A stretch of 64,000 nt of DNA, taken from NCBI GenBank assembly GCA_038373865.1, contig JAXGGA010005889.1:1-64000 (forward strand), read 5' to 3'. How positions within the stretch are numbered: position 1 is the stretch's first letter; every line of letters starts with the position of its first letter. Source of the stretch: Uloborus plumipes. Its lineage: Eukaryota > Arthropoda > Arachnida > Araneae > Uloboridae. The notes beneath the pieces were generated by a model that was not told where the DNA came from, searched no databases, and saw nothing but the letters and a program-made list of their open reading frames with translations. Positions 36,571-49,854 of this stretch are shown here, piece after piece. A program made the translations under genes and the position numbers.

Positions 36571-39500
36571 TCTACTTTTCTAGGGTTATAAAATCACAGG
36601 AAAAAACGCAAGTTTCGGCCATTTTTCTAATTGAATGCGTCAATCACATAAATGAGGCTTTCTAGAACAGTAATCAATTTGGTTTATGCAAACTGTAGTG
36701 AACTAGCAAAACACAAAAAATACTGCAGAATACTATCAGCCAATTTTAATAAGACTCTTTTAAAGACTATTTGCTTGAAGACAGTTGCTATAATTTTGCA
36801 TCTTGATAACAAACTGCTTGACGATAATGCTTTATCATCCGTTGACTTTATGATGACGATTAAATTACGATCTACCGAATTCTTACTATCCTACATAAAA
36901 AATTCAGTGTTGGGTTTTATTGGTCTACATTATCTCACTTGGTGCATACACCTGGTACTAGTAAGCTTAAATGTAATTAACTTTTATGTTTATAGGCCGC
37001 ATTTGTTAAATTAATTTATTGATTTTGAGCATTCTAACGGAGTCCACCGTCCACCTTTAGAATCTTTTGCCGTAATTGCTTTGTATCAAGCATTCTATTA
37101 TTTAGAAACGTTCTCAATATGAAAATGAATAAATGAGAATTATTTTGCTCGCAGTAATTGAAACTGGGAAACTTTGTTAGTTTTGTTTTAGTACTGTGAA
37201 GCATTATTAAAATAGCGCTTCTCACTATGGTGGTCGGAAAAGAGCGATAAAGGGGAATTTCTTAAAAATATAAAACGAACATCTCAGACACCAATATTAA
37301 TTTTTTGAGCAGAATACTGTTTTATGCTTATTTACGTAAGGTATGCTTTAAATTTTATATTTTAACTTACATTTGAATGGAAAAAAAAAACCGAAGACTA
37401 ACTTTTGGTCATACAATTAATAATTATTTCATAAATTTAGGCATAACAAACAAATCATATCAAATCTCAATATTACTCAAATAAAACATATGGTGGAAGT
37501 AATTTTTCAATGTTATGTATTACTCAAAATAAATTTGCCAACCCCCTCCTCCGGTTTTGGAAAATTAATTGCATTTGCATGTAATTTAGATGCATAGCTT
37601 TTGCGGTTTTTTGGTTTCATTTACATTGAGTATTTTCCCCTTGTCCCCCAGCCACCCGGAAAATTTGAAATGTCGACGGGCATGGGGGAAAACGCTTTCT
37701 ATTGTTTCTTCTATCATACAGGCCCGTCATTTAGAGGGGGTCAGAGGGGGATCAATTGCCCCCCCCCCCCCCCCCCGAAACACTTGAAATGAAGGGTAAA
37801 CTAAAATATTTTCTTGAGAAGAATATTTCTTTCGTTTTATCTTTCCTTCTCCATAAAAAATGCCAAAATCCCTTTTTAATTTCAAATGTCGAGAAAGAAT
37901 TTTGACATAGAAGCTCTTCCTAAGCTATTGTACTTATTTCATATGCTGACCTCCATTTTATGACAGCGGACAATCAGAATAGCCAGCGATGAAACTGCAG
38001 CGCCATCTGTTGACTACAGAGTTCAACAGTTTTCTGCTTCATTGATTTGTATATCAGTTTCGAAATTAAAGTGAGATATTCATTTCAAAGCTGCGTGCTT
38101 TATTTTGGTCACCGCATCCATACCGACTATCATTTGTTTATGAGTTATCGAAGTAATTTAAACTAGAAAATTCACTAAGAGAATTCATTTTTCATTTTAA
38201 TATGGTTTTCAAAAGAAAATCTTTAATGAATCTACAACGCAAGAGGAACATGTACTTACTCAGTTTTTCATCTCCACAATTTTTTGCTAACTTTTTTTAT
38301 CCGAATTTCGGTCTTAACACACAAAGCTACAGTAAAAAATGTTAAACAGATTAACAACTGAAAAGATATCCTAGGCTAGTTTACGATCATATTCATGTAC
38401 TCTTAAGTTTAAATCTCAAAATTTAAATAAAATTTTCAAGAAAATGTTACGCTGTATATTTAAAGAAAACTCTCCGTGAAAATTTTTTTTTTTTTTGTTC
38501 TAATTTTTGTGTAGTGTATCCGAACAAAACTTTTCATGTTCTTCTGAACTGATCCATCTCACTTTCAGCTTCTCAAACAGTTTTACTTCAACTTTGTTCT
38601 GCCACTTATAATTAATAATTTAATTTCGTCTCACTTATGTTTTCGTATATTGCTACATTTACATGTATACTAACAATACGCGTCCCAACTCAGAGAACAA
38701 AGGAGGGCTCATAGAAGATGAATGACCTTCTGTCTAGCCTAATTTTTGCATAGCTCTATCAACAAATTAATGAAATAGGTAAAAAGCCCAAAAGGTGGTA
38801 CCATTAGCAGCTTCAATTATAAAGCTACTTCTATACCTAATGTAAACAGTTATAAGTTATCATCAAAAAAGTCTTCACTTTTCTCTGAATAAATAAACGC
38901 GCAATCTTTAGTCACTTGGTTTTAAATTCACTTTTTTTTAAAATAAATTCTGCATTTCGCAAAATATGGGACGTCCCAGTGGCAGCACCTGTGGAAAGCA
39001 AAGCTTCTTTTTTGTAAAACCAATTTCGGATCGATATCATTGAGCAGTATAGCACAGTGTTTAACAACCTTTTTGAGCTCATCGCCCCCTCCCTGGTATA
39101 TATAAATTAAACTTCTATAGACTTTTCATAGTTCTAAACTATTACTTTTAATTGTGTTGTGTGAACCAAGTTTCAAAAAAATTACAGAAAACATTTTTTT
39201 TTTCATTTTCTCCGCATATTACGTTTCGGATTCTATCTTATGTATAAAATTCTCAGACTATTATTTAGATTTACTTCAGCCCAATAGTATCGAAAAAGTT
39301 TCAACCTTTTTAAATAACTAATGTAACTAAATGTCCTGAGATGAGTAATAAATGGACATCTCTCAAAAGAATCACAAGGAGCCTTAATGACTTTTCGATT
39401 CACTTGAGCGTTTGAAGCAGAATTTGTAGCTTAAGGGATTTATAAAATTTAAAAGAAAAAAGAGGGTTGAGAATAACTCTGCTCTCATGACCTTCATTAG

Positions 39501-41440
39501 GGGTGTAAAGAGATTATGTTCGATTTCCACTGAGTCTGTAATTGCATTAAAGTATCAAGATTGAAATTTTAACTCAATGAAAAGTCTTAGATTGTTAGAT
39601 TTGTAGCTGTTTATGGAACATTTTAAGTGTTTTTGAAAAATGTCAAATACATTAAAATCTTACATTTTGTGATTTAACTTAGCTGAGAAAAAAGTAACAT
39701 ACGTAGAGAAGGAGACATTTTTCATCTTCGGCAGGTACCATGTTTAGATAACAGGAAGGGATAGATTGAGGATCGGATGGTTCTGCAGTGATATCGTTTA
39801 TAATTATTCTGAAGGATTAAGAATCCTTATTCATTGCTTCATAGTAGATATTTTATAATTCAGTTCTAATTCATAAAATGGAAACATACCCATTTTTCAA
39901 AAATGTTTAGGAGGCAAAAAGAAAAACAACTAATTAGGCTAACAGCAAAAAAAATCTATCGTATTATAGTGCATATATTTAAGGACACCGGCATAACAGA
40001 TTGTATCCAAAAGAAGAAAAATCCGTATAAAAAAGTCAATATAAGAAAATCAATATTACTTGAAACTTAAAGTAGTAAAAATAGTGATGAAGAGAAAAGA
40101 ATAACGAAATAAATTCTTATGTGCAGAATACAGTTCATATACTTGGCGACATAAAATTTTGCCGCTATTTTCTTGATGTTAAATTTCTAATACCAAAAGA
40201 TTTCTTTGAATATATTTAATGAATCATTAACGCTTTGTAGAAATCATTTTAATTAAGTCAGAAACGTACTGCTTAATCAGTCAATCTTATGCTGCTGCAA
40301 AAGAGGGGTAGATGTAATTTTTAAAGCAAGAAATCGCTTTTTATGGGACTTTTTTGCGATAATTATCATCCAGTATTTATTATATAGCGCAGATAATGAG
40401 TACTAAAATCGATTGTTGGAAATTCGTAATCTTAGTCTTTCACTGCCATTATTTGGCCATACCCGCGATTGCATCATGAATAATGTATGCGGACATTCCA
40501 ATATTTAGAGAGTAGATGGAGCGAAATCTTGAACGTCATCCCAGAAAAAATAAAATTAAGATACCTCACCCAGAAAGCTTTTTATACTAGTGAAATTAAT
40601 AACTTCTCACTTGTAAATTTGCACGAAGAAGAGAACTGAAACAAAAAATTCTTCATTTAGTTCTTATACTTGATGTTTTAGAAAAAGATGTTATTGTAGT
40701 ATTTTTATTGTAAATGATTCCTATCTTCGATATTTTCCATTATATGTTTACATGAATTACACAGCGAGCTAGGGGTGTAATCCCTAAAAAAAAAAAAAAA
40801 AGCATCATCTGAACACTGCTTCTTGCGTGAAAAGGTATAATCAGCTAATTCAATAAACCGAAATATGTAAAAATAAAATTTAATCGTGTTAAAGCAAATG
40901 TTTTAGCAAATGTTAACATACGTTGTTACAATACGTAGCCACCGTTAGGAGACAAAAATAATTTAATAACATCGTATTTGCCGAGCTGTTTTTTTAAACC
41001 TTTCATTAATTTACCGACACTAACTCTAGTAAAACTAACTCTTCTTAGCACTAAGCGACAAAAGTAGTTCGTGTGGTCTACACGTTATTTGTGAAATAGT
41101 ATATGCTTTGCAGTTAATCTAAATGTTAAATTCTTTGAAAGATGAAAAATACGAGGGGGATCACATAGTAATGCCTGCTGTATCATAATAATTTCAATAA
41201 TGAACTTATAATAGCAGAATTTTTCACTGATCAGTGCCTCAACTTTCTTTCCCCCTGCACAAAATTACCGTTTAACAAAGTCATCATGAATTTGCACTCC
41301 TATTTCATCATCAAATCCAAATACTAAAACTATTTTGGAAAGAAAATATGACTTTGCTTGTTGAGCAATGATTTAAAAGCTCTATCAACGTGGAAAATTA
41401 TTAAATGGGAACCCACTTAGCACAAATTTTGTAATATCCA
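36571..41440. other. AT-rich DNA, no feature recognised
   Basis: A 120-residue open frame at 36652-37014 has no recognisable domain or context. Near 37735-37776, GGGGGTCAGAGGGGGATCAA precedes a run of about 18 C. No gene or transposon that I can delimit. Confidence 0.4.
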
Positions 41441-42145
41441 AAGTCAATTGCGGAACAATGGGAAATGATAAAATATTTTTATAGCTTGAAGCGTCATCTC
41501 ACAATATTTTAACTAATTTATGAAAGCTATAGTATACTTAAGTGAAAAAAAGCAATCATTCTGAACATCAAGGAAGATAATACTATAAGTCATTTTCAAA
41601 ATTTGAAACACATAATTGTAATATTTTGTGGTTTATCAAAAATAATTTTTGATAAACCACAAAATGATGAAGCATGGGTAATTAATACTTTAAGTAGTAA
41701 TTGAGATCAACTGATATCCAATGCAGTACTTAACTCGTTTGTTGCTTCGTCTTTTTTTTTTTTGTTTGTTTGTTTATTTTAATTTAAATGATTAATACAA
41801 TTTGTCAAGAGCACGTGGGTTAAAATAGGTGTGGCAAAGTAAAATAGTCCATTTCGTTTGCTTAGTAATGAATTACATCCCTTACGTATTCATTTTTTAA
41901 ATAATTATCTCTTCTTAACATTTTTTTTCAATTATTTATTCATTCTTCCTTTATTTTCTTATTCATTCACTATTTTATTCACTCATTTGTGTTTCCCATA
42001 CATTAAACCGTTTATTGCCTCATTAATTAAAAAAATGTTTAGTCATTCGTTTATTTATACACTCACTTGATGAAAATGTGTTTTTATAATCAAATAAAAA
42101 GTTTTTATTTGAAAAAATATTTTACTTTTGATTTTACCCCCAAGC
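41440..42145 (+). mobile_element. Diverged relative of the pogo-like element at 44.0-45.2 kb
   Basis: It follows the same order as the element at 44005-45224: GATAAAATATTTTTATAGCT, TATTTTAACTAA, TTGAGATCAACTGATATCCA, TTTGTCAAGAGCACG, TGGCAAAGTAAAATAG and CATTTCGTTTGCTTA. A degenerate TTTATTCATT-rich stretch and TTTTGATTTTACCCCCAAGC follow. Terminal repeats are too decayed to delimit. It contains the perfect hairpin at 41623-41665, absent from the other copy. Confidence 0.55.
41623..41665. repeat. Perfect 21-bp inverted repeat (hairpin)
   Basis: Arms at 41623-41643 and 41645-41665 are exact reverse complements with a single A between them. The arm core is TGTGGTTTATCAAAAAT. The related element near 44490-44530 has only one degenerate arm (CGTGGTTTTTCATAATTATT), so the palindrome looks newly formed, perhaps by templated repair. 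Confidence 0.92.
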
Positions 42146-43358
42146 AAAATCATCTGACACGCACACATACGACTGACATCAAAAAGTTTGTTACTGTTCG
42201 ACCTTATCCGAATGAGATGAGTAATAAAAATTTCTCTTCTTGCAAAAACACTTTTTTTTTTTTTTTTTAATGTTGAATAGTGACAAAAAACTTATAACAG
42301 CTTTAGGTTCTAAAGGTCGGCTTCTACAGAGAGACCATATGGAACGAGCTAAATATGCAATAATCTCTAGAAAGTCGAATAAACACACCATCTGCTATCA
42401 AAGCAATCGCATTGTACAACTGATTGTCAGAACTCATCAAGAATTTGCCATTGTTGGCCAATTTTGTAAGCAAGGTATATTCTTCATTCCTTGTTTCATT
42501 ACTACTTAAAGTGTTTCCCTGGAAAAACAATTTTTGTAATATTCAAACAAAACAAACCCTTAAAAAGCTTATTTATTTTGTAATATAATGAACCCAACTT
42601 CTAAATGTGACATTTAAATAAATACATTTTTTAAGCATAAAACTCAAGGACTCTTGAAGTGGCTGTCATACGAAGGAGTATTTCAACTGCTTAGTCAGAA
42701 AACCAAAAAGTAATGCACTTCTATAATCTAACCTTCAATAAGCAACTTGCCTTTTCAAACAGATCTTTGTTAAAAAAAAGCAGTTATATAACTTAATTAA
42801 ATTTATAAAATGCATCTCAAATTTTAGAAATTTCCTTATAAAACGTACTGTAATTACGAAGAACTAAAGGCCTAAACATTAAACATTTCAAAATTTAATA
42901 TTTTACTAAAGATATGAGTGCGTTTGTTTTACACAGAAGCTTACAGTTGCTTTCCTTCCGAGAAAAATACTTTAAAGATCCAGTGACAACATTCAACCTA
43001 TTTACTCTAAGCTTCAACTATAAACAGCTTCGCAAGCTGCTGTTTAGACCTCTCTGTTCAAAATTCGCAATAATTCAAGTCCAGTTCATTCAAAGCTGTT
43101 AAGCACTAACCTTAGTAAATAACTTAGCGAATGAGAGCATTCACTAAGTTATAAAGCTCGAGGAGTATAAAGCTCGAAGAAAAATCATATTACGTTGCAT
43201 CCAACCGACTATTTATTTCACCTACCCTGCATTTGATTGAGATCTATTTCCCTGGCGCCTTACAATAAAGTAATCACTTTCCTTTGCGGGACTTTCTGCT
43301 AGTTTTATGATTTCACTGTATCAGGACAGAGATAAAGTCTGAAATGGGCTTAGACCCA
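42146..43358. other. AT-rich DNA, no feature recognised
   Basis: Overlapping chance open frames at 42191-42530; no recognisable coding signal. Confidence 0.4.
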
Positions 43359-43801
43359 CACTGTAAAAAATGAATGTTGTTTTTACAGTGTAATACAGCT
43401 AATTTTATAGTAATAAATTAAAAATTTCTAATTTTATAGTAATAAATTGTAAATAACTAATTTTACAGTACTAAACTAAAATTGCTAATTTTACAGTAAT
43501 AAACTGTAAAATTGCTAATTTTGCAGTTTATTACCATGCATTTTAGTTTTAAACTGGAATCTCGGCTGCCAGTATTATACTGTTGTTTTTACAGTATAAT
43601 ATTGCTAAATTTTAAGGCAATAAACTGTAAAATTTCTAACTTTACAGTAAGAAACTGTAAAATTGCTAATTTTACAGTTTATTGCGTGTGAATTTTAGTT
43701 TTAAATTAGTGCATTAAATTAATAGTTAATAGCTGGCAGCCCAGTAAAATACTGGGCTGCCAGTATTATACTGTAAAAACAAAAGTTCGTTTTTTGCAGT
43801 G
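43359..43801 (+). mobile_element. CACTG-ended element with hairpin tandem units, copy 2
   Basis: It begins CACTGTAAAAAATGAATGTT (same 20 bases as copy 1) and ends TTTTTTGCAGTG, flanked by CA on both sides (43357-43358 and 43802-43803). Its length of 443 bp is close to the 440 bp of copy 1. It carries the same 30-bp units (ACTGTAAAATTGCTAATTTTACAGT, with AATAA spacers) and the CTGCCAGTATTATACTG blocks. A local inverted piece around 43730-43775 (GGCTGCCAGTATTATACTGT and GCTGGCAGCCCAGTAAAATA) forms an extra hairpin. No coding sequence. Confidence 0.78.
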
Positions 43802-43874
43802 CAGTCAACATGAAACTGTTGGCAAACATGAGACATAACTTATTAATTAGATATTTTACACTCAGTTTCTTGTA

Positions 43875-44470
43875 CCTGATTGTGTTATTTTATTGCTATT
43901 CAATGTTCATCTTACTGAATAAATATAACAATCGTTAACTATCAGAGAGTTCAATCATAATATTAGAAAAGTATTTAAAGGAATAGTAGTAATTTTAAAT
44001 AGTAGGGGAATGTGGGGCAAAGTGAAATAGCGGGGCAAAATGAAATGGTAAAATATTTTCACAGTTTGCAGCGCCACCTATCTAGCAGTATTTTAACTAA
44101 GTTCCTAAACATATAGTTGATTCCTGTCAAAAAATAGGCAGCTCCAAAGATCAGCAAAAACATTTGCCTACCTCATTGTGTTATTTTATTGATGTTCAAT
44201 GTTCATGTTACTGAATAAATATAACAAACTTTAACTATCAGAGAGTTCAATCATATTATTAGAAAAGTATTTAAAGGAATAGTAGTAATTTTAAATAGTA
44301 GGGGAATGTGGGGCAAAGTGAAATAGCGGGGCAAAATTAAATGTTAAAAGATTTTCACAGTTTACAGCACCACCTATCTAGCAGTATTTTAACTAAGTTC
44401 CTAAACATGTAGTTGATTCCTGTCAAAAAATAGGTAGCTCCAAAGATCAGCAAAAACATTTTTACAAGCC
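43875..44470. repeat. Tandem duplication, period 296 bp
   Basis: Copies from about 43875 and about 44171 match over most of their length, including CTATCAGAGAGTTCAATCAT, GTATTTAAAGGAATAGTAGT, GGGGAATGTGGGGCAAAGTG and AAATAGGNAGCTCCAAAGAT, with a few substitutions. The unit contains the left inverted repeat of the pogo-like element plus about 125 bp of left flank, so the element now has two left ends. Confidence 0.88.
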
Positions 44471-45224
44471 ATTTTCAAAATTTGATACCTTTGTTGTAAT
44501 ATTCGTGGTTTTTCATAATTATTTCTTGTTATTATAAAATAATAAAAAAACATTTCATTATCATTTTATCTATTAATTGAGATCTACTGATGCCCAGTGC
44601 ACTGCTTATTTAGTTTATATTTGGCATTTTTTTATTTTAAATGCTCAATGTAATTTGTCAAGTGCACGCGGTACAAAGTGGATGGGGCAAAGTGAAATAT
44701 ATCATTTCGTTTACTTATTCATTCCTTTTTTAAATCACGTAATTGTTTCTTCCTTTATTAATTTATTTACTTTCTTTTACTTAATTACTTACTTATTTAC
44801 TCATTCATTGACTCATTTCCTCATTAATTCCCTACTTTATTCACTCATTTATTTTGTATCACGTATTAATGAATTCATTTGTTCATTTACTTACTTATTC
44901 GTTTATTTTCCATTTATATTTTTTTTTCGTTTATTTACGCATTCTTTTGATGAAAACTACTGTTAATCGTTGAATAGAAAATTTTTCATAACAAAAATAT
45001 TTTGTTTTTCACTTTGCCCAGTGATTTTTTTAGGTGAAAATTTTCGACATTTTTTTAAAAGTAGAAAATAACTGCCAAAGAGGAAAAATAATGTTTCAAC
45101 GAAAGTTTTTTTCAAAATACATTATTCCTTCTTTATGTACAATAATTTTTAGAACAAATTTCATGTTTGTTCCTTTTGAAGCAGGTGAGTAAACTTAACT
45201 ATTTCACTTTGCCCCACATTCCCC
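44005..45224. mobile_element. Pogo/Tc1-mariner-like non-autonomous element
   Basis: The left end GGGGAATGTGGGGCAAAGTG, then AAATAG, is present at 44005 and again at 44301 because of the tandem duplication. The right end ending at 45224 is its inverted copy. TA lies immediately outside (44003-44004, 44299-44300 and 45225-45226), matching Tc1/mariner-type insertion. The interior contains more GGGGCAAAGTGAAATA motifs and a degenerate TTCATTTACTTATTC-type low-complexity tract (44690-44950). An open frame through that tract at 44577-44966 is a low-complexity artefact. No transposase is seen. Confidence 0.7.
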
Positions 45225-45226
45225 TA

Positions 45227-46530
45227 TCTATCAAGAAAAAAATCAATGAAAAGTCAGAATATTTATGTCCGATGTATAAAGATCACAAGAAAGAGATAAT
45301 TTCTCATACAATGTACGTATTTCACTCTTTGATGATTAAATTTTTTTATATCATGCAAATTGGAACTTAAATTAATTCTATTAACTTTCAAGGGGATTTT
45401 AAAGCATTTCGTGTTCACAAAGGTAATGTATGAGTTTATTTGTTTAAAGATCAAAATAAATTTTCCTCAAGAATAGTGCATTCAACCAAAGTAATGGAAA
45501 TTGATAAGAAAATTATCACTTATCAAGCATTAGATCCGGATTTTTAGTTTATAAATCTACTGCTGTCACAAGTCTAAAAGAGAACCATGAGAAAATCAAA
45601 ATCAGTAGTTAATCGCTAATTAATAACTAAGTTAAAATAGTAAAAATAAGTAAAATTAGTTCAACGTCAAATTTTTGTGTTGAAAAATTAATGCACAAAT
45701 CGATCGAATATAGCAGGAATTTAAAGCACACAATTGAATCATTTAGAAATCAGTCAAGCGCTAAGCTCTAATATTTCTGCAAAGAATTTTCCCCGCCATA
45801 TTAAATTTTTTCAATGACTACAGTATTTTAAACTGAAAAAGATGCATATTTTGAGGTAAATTTTTTCCAGTAAAAAACTTTAAAATTCCCATTGAACAAT
45901 GTAATGTGATGTTATCCCCCCCCCCCTTTTTCCCACCATCATCAAAGACCGAATTTTCTAATTTCGGCGTTTGACGACCTTCTGTGATAAAAGATTCATT
46001 TTTTAGGAAGGGTTCGTCAGCCTACGCCATGCATGAGCAAATATTTTGCGGATGTCACTGACGCATTTAACAAAAACACAGCTTTCTTAGATAGCCAAAA
46101 TCGAAAATTGCAGCGCATGTAATCTAAAATTCAATTAATCTAATTCCCATATATATTGATTATTAAAAGTAAATATGAAGTTAAATAATGTTATTTTACA
46201 CAAATTCTATAGCAACTGTAGCGTGTAGGCTAAGTGAGCAGTCAAATTTTGAAAAATAAAAACTTGTATTGCTTAAATGTGCAATGTATTGCTATAATCC
46301 AGATGTTCGAGTTGCTTGCAACTATTTTTAATAGAATTTATAGCGTGATGTGGAACTATAACAAAAAATAAAAAAGTTTGATTTACTGACATTTCTTTCT
46401 GCGATTTCATTCAGAAATATCAGATTCGGGGCATACCTTTCCAATAAGTTGAAAACTTCCAAGTTTGAAAAGATCACGGAAACTTTCTCCCTCTTATTGC
46501 CTGAATGATTTTCTTTTTATTGCCATCGAA

Positions 46531-46564
<34 letters not shown>

Positions 46565-47771
46565 TTTGTGCTCTCAAGCTCCCTCAGGACTACCTTGAAA
46601 GATGGTTTAGTAAAGTAGTCCGGTAATCGGCTTCAAACATCAGAGTCACTTTTGTTTTCCAGCGGACAATACTTCGCTATCGAGTATTGGAATCAAAGAT
46701 CTTTTTTAGATATCTGAAATCGATATGAAAGAATTAGCCAGTTATTTGTGGCAATATTAAACCATTCAATAATACTAACACATAATGCTACTATTCGTCC
46801 ATTTGCGTTTTAAACGAAAGCATCTGATCCAATTTTCCTGGTTCGAAACCCAAACACTTTTGAATGTTTTAATTAAGAACCACTCGTTACATCGCGTCTC
46901 GTTATATCGCTCATTCGGACTCCATGTCTCCCAAAAGAGTAAACATAAAAAACTATTGTTTCAGATGTGAGACCACTTATGTAGTAACACGTCATGTTTC
47001 CAAAAGAAAAGTAATTTCATTTCTTTCCCTTCTTGGCCTATTAACAAAACAGGGGGTCTTTTAATTCTTCTGAATTCACCACCGTTTAAGTTACCACTGA
47101 ATGAGCTCTCATTTCACCAAAAAAAAAAAAAACGGTTAAAACATTTTATTGGATAAAATTATGCTTATTTAAAAAGCCGTGAAAATAAAATAAACCAAAT
47201 TTATTTTATATGCACATTACAATCACTTGAATGCTAGAAGAGTTATTATTTTCTATGGCATCAGTTAAACCGCGCTTTTTTGCTGTCTCTCAATAACTGC
47301 AATTTATCTAGGTGTTACGCAGTATTTTTGGAATAAAGAAATTATGATATGTAGCATGACGAGTTGTTATTTTCGTGTCATAGTTAACACAATGAAAATT
47401 GTGTATAAGAATAATACCCATAACAATAAACCTGTCTGTAACGATTTTCTTTAGTCCCAGCAAAAATTATCATTCAATTAATGTATTTTCAACATGCCTA
47501 CAGCGATAAGCACCTTTCAGATGTACCGGCAGTAACGATAATTTATGCCTTTTCTCAAAAAAAAAAAAAAAAATCTAGTTTTTATTAAAACTGCTTTTTC
47601 TAGCTTAAAAATTACTTTTTAAATAGGAGCTAACTAAAGATAAAAGCAAAATGCTAAGAAACTTCAGAAAAATTGGAGCAGAAGCGTAACTACTAAAATT
47701 CAATGGTTAAAGGAGAAAGCAAACTGATGCGAAAGAAAAAAAACGGAATTTATTTGTCATTCGTAGCCAGT
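45227..47771. other. AT-rich DNA, no feature recognised
   Basis: Homopolymer tracts near 45918 (C), 46548 (T) and 47560 (A). CTCGTTACATCGCGTCTCGT near 46883 vaguely recalls a pogo-like end but has no partner. Confidence 0.4.
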
Positions 47772-47995
47772 TTAAAAAAAAAAGGAACAGCGTTGAAAAT
47801 GCAGCAGAAAAACAGAGCTATATAAACAGCAGATATCTAAAGAGATCTTAAAGGTAATGTGGACCAGATTCCCAACACAAAAAGAAGAACTAACACCCAG
47901 GGCTGCAGTCAGAATCAAACCCACGACCTCCAACATTCGAAACGAAACTTCTAACTCAGAGCCACGGAGACTCCTTACTGGAACCACTAAGGAGC
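47772..47995 (-). mobile_element. Second tRNA-like SINE type
   Basis: On the minus strand, from about 47990, GTGGCTCTGAGTTAGAAG resembles an A box and GGTCGTGGGTTTGATTCTG a B box, spaced about 30 bp apart as in a tRNA-derived SINE head. A non-tRNA body and an A/T-rich tail follow near 47775-47790. It lacks the GAAGTCGGACTTC palindrome and (CAA)n tail of the other family, so it is a different SINE or a chance tRNA-like match. A folded tRNA shape cannot be confirmed by eye. Confidence 0.4.
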
Positions 47996-49852
47996 TTGAA
48001 ATAAAACATCTCAATATATCAATTATTTCCTGCATTTCTAACAAGCAGGATTTAAAAAACATTTGTTCGAAGAGTGTTCCGAAACCAATGAATCGTATTG
48101 CAAAAAAATGATCGAATCCATGCCAATTAAATTACGAGAGATTATCAGAAGCAAGAGTGCTACAACAAGATATTAACTTTCAAGTTGGCATGGTTTTTCT
48201 TACTTCGTTGGAAAGTGTCCCAATACTTTTTTGAGCAAGTGTTTTTTACTTGATTTCTTTTATTTTCAGCGATTACCATGACTGCATCCATATACTACAA
48301 GTTCATTTGATTCATTATGACTTGCATTTATCAAAATGACGTTCATTTCTTTTTTTCGGTTTCATTTGTATAATTGATTGAAATATTGGAAAAGAAATCT
48401 CTAAACTTGTAGTATGTTCCAATACTTTTTTGACAGATTGACTGTGTACTTAGTAAATATTCTATCCAAAGTTTGATCACAATTACCATATTATTAGCAT
48501 TAACACATCCATCAGTAATGTGATTAAACGATTTTTAAAAAAATGTTACACAAATTTGCTTTTTCAAACGTTTCCTATGCTTAAAAAAATTTTTAAATTT
48601 TTTGAGTAAATTTGACTAGCTTTTCACGTTTTCACTTAAGTGAACACCATTCCCGTACTTTCCCTACGTGCTTGAATTTTAAGAGTTTTTTTTTTTTTTT
48701 TTTTTGAAGATTACATGCTTTTAAAGGTCTGTTATGCATAATCACCTACCCATTTCTTTTTCCGGCAACTAATCTGGTTAGTAAAATCCTCACACAAAAA
48801 TAATTTTAATATCGCATTGGTGTGCTCCAAATGCAATTTTGGCATAAAAAAATCCGAACACGTAAATTCAGTTTTTATCTTATGTATCATCCAAAACAAA
48901 CTTAATCTAAAGCGATGAGTTTAAATGCATTAGAGAAAATGAATAGTTTTCAGTCAATTTTTTAACGTTGTAAGATACTACTACAAAGAATTATTTTTGA
49001 AACAAGAAAAAAATAGTTTTCTGATAAAGCACTAAGGTAAATATATGTTTTTTTTTTTTTTTTTTTTGGCTTACAGAATGCAATTCTTGCCGATGCCACA
49101 TTCGAAAAATATGCTTCCATGATAAAACTAAATAAAAAAAGAGTCATAATATATATATTTTTTTACAACCGAAGATCCGATCCATGCATACACACACATA
49201 AATTTCAAAGTAAAATTTTCATTTTACAAAATATATTCATGGTTTGAAAATGAAATAAGATTTGCTATGCCTCCCGATATTTTATATCCAGTCGCATAGT
49301 TGTCACCGAATCTCCAGAAAGGTGTCCAAAACTGGGACCAAAGTGATATGCCTTTCTCCTCCCACATTACATTTGACGTCGGGATTTCAATACAATAAAA
49401 GTTTCATACGAGTAGCAATCCTCACTGAATGCACGTGTACATTTTTCAAGAATAATGTTCTGCGTCTTGTTATAGGAAAACTACGCAATATTTCAAAAAT
49501 GAAACATAAAATTCTCTCCGTCTCATTCAAAAGAAAGGGGGAGGGGGAGAAGGAGCAGAAAAAAGAAGGGAAAAAGTGGAAAGAAAATCTGCAGAAGCTG
49601 AGCAGGAGAAGTGAGAACTTTACTTTGGATTGTTAGAAGGAAAGGATTGTTGAGTTATTGCGACATGCTTGTTTATCCAGAGAATAGAAGTTTTTCCTCC
49701 TTTAACTACTTCGTTGAAAAAGATCTTAATTTTTCCCCATGCTTGAAAAGAAGTTTTTTTTTTCTCTTATTTCATCTAAGATTTGGTAGAATGAAAGGAA
49801 AAACTGTAAAGATGAACCAAAAACTATAAATTGGTTGACAAATATAAAGCCA
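47996..49852. other. AT-rich DNA, no feature recognised
   Basis: Several open frames (49262-49636 among them) have no recognisable domain; one ends in a lysine/glutamate-rich run from a purine-rich tract. T tracts lie at 48690 and 49050. Confidence 0.4.
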
Positions 49853-49854
49853 AA

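Noticed and set aside
36652..37014. 120-residue open frame
   Set aside because: No recognisable domain, no repeat context and no splice context. A frame of this length is expected occasionally by chance in 64 kb.
37735..37776. GGGGGTCAGAGGGGGATCAA followed by poly-C as a transposon end or G-quadruplex site
   Set aside because: Only one end is seen and the G runs are short. The poly-C complement could form a quadruplex on paper, but nothing else supports a function.
44577..44966. 129-residue open frame rich in F, L, I, S and Y
   Set aside because: It translates a degenerate TTCATTTACTTATTC low-complexity tract inside the pogo-like element. Membrane-like composition is a by-product of T-rich DNA.
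49262..49636. 124-residue open frame with a lysine/glutamate-rich end
   Set aside because: The charged end comes from a purine-rich tract (GAAAGGGGGAGGGGGAGAAG); no domain or context.
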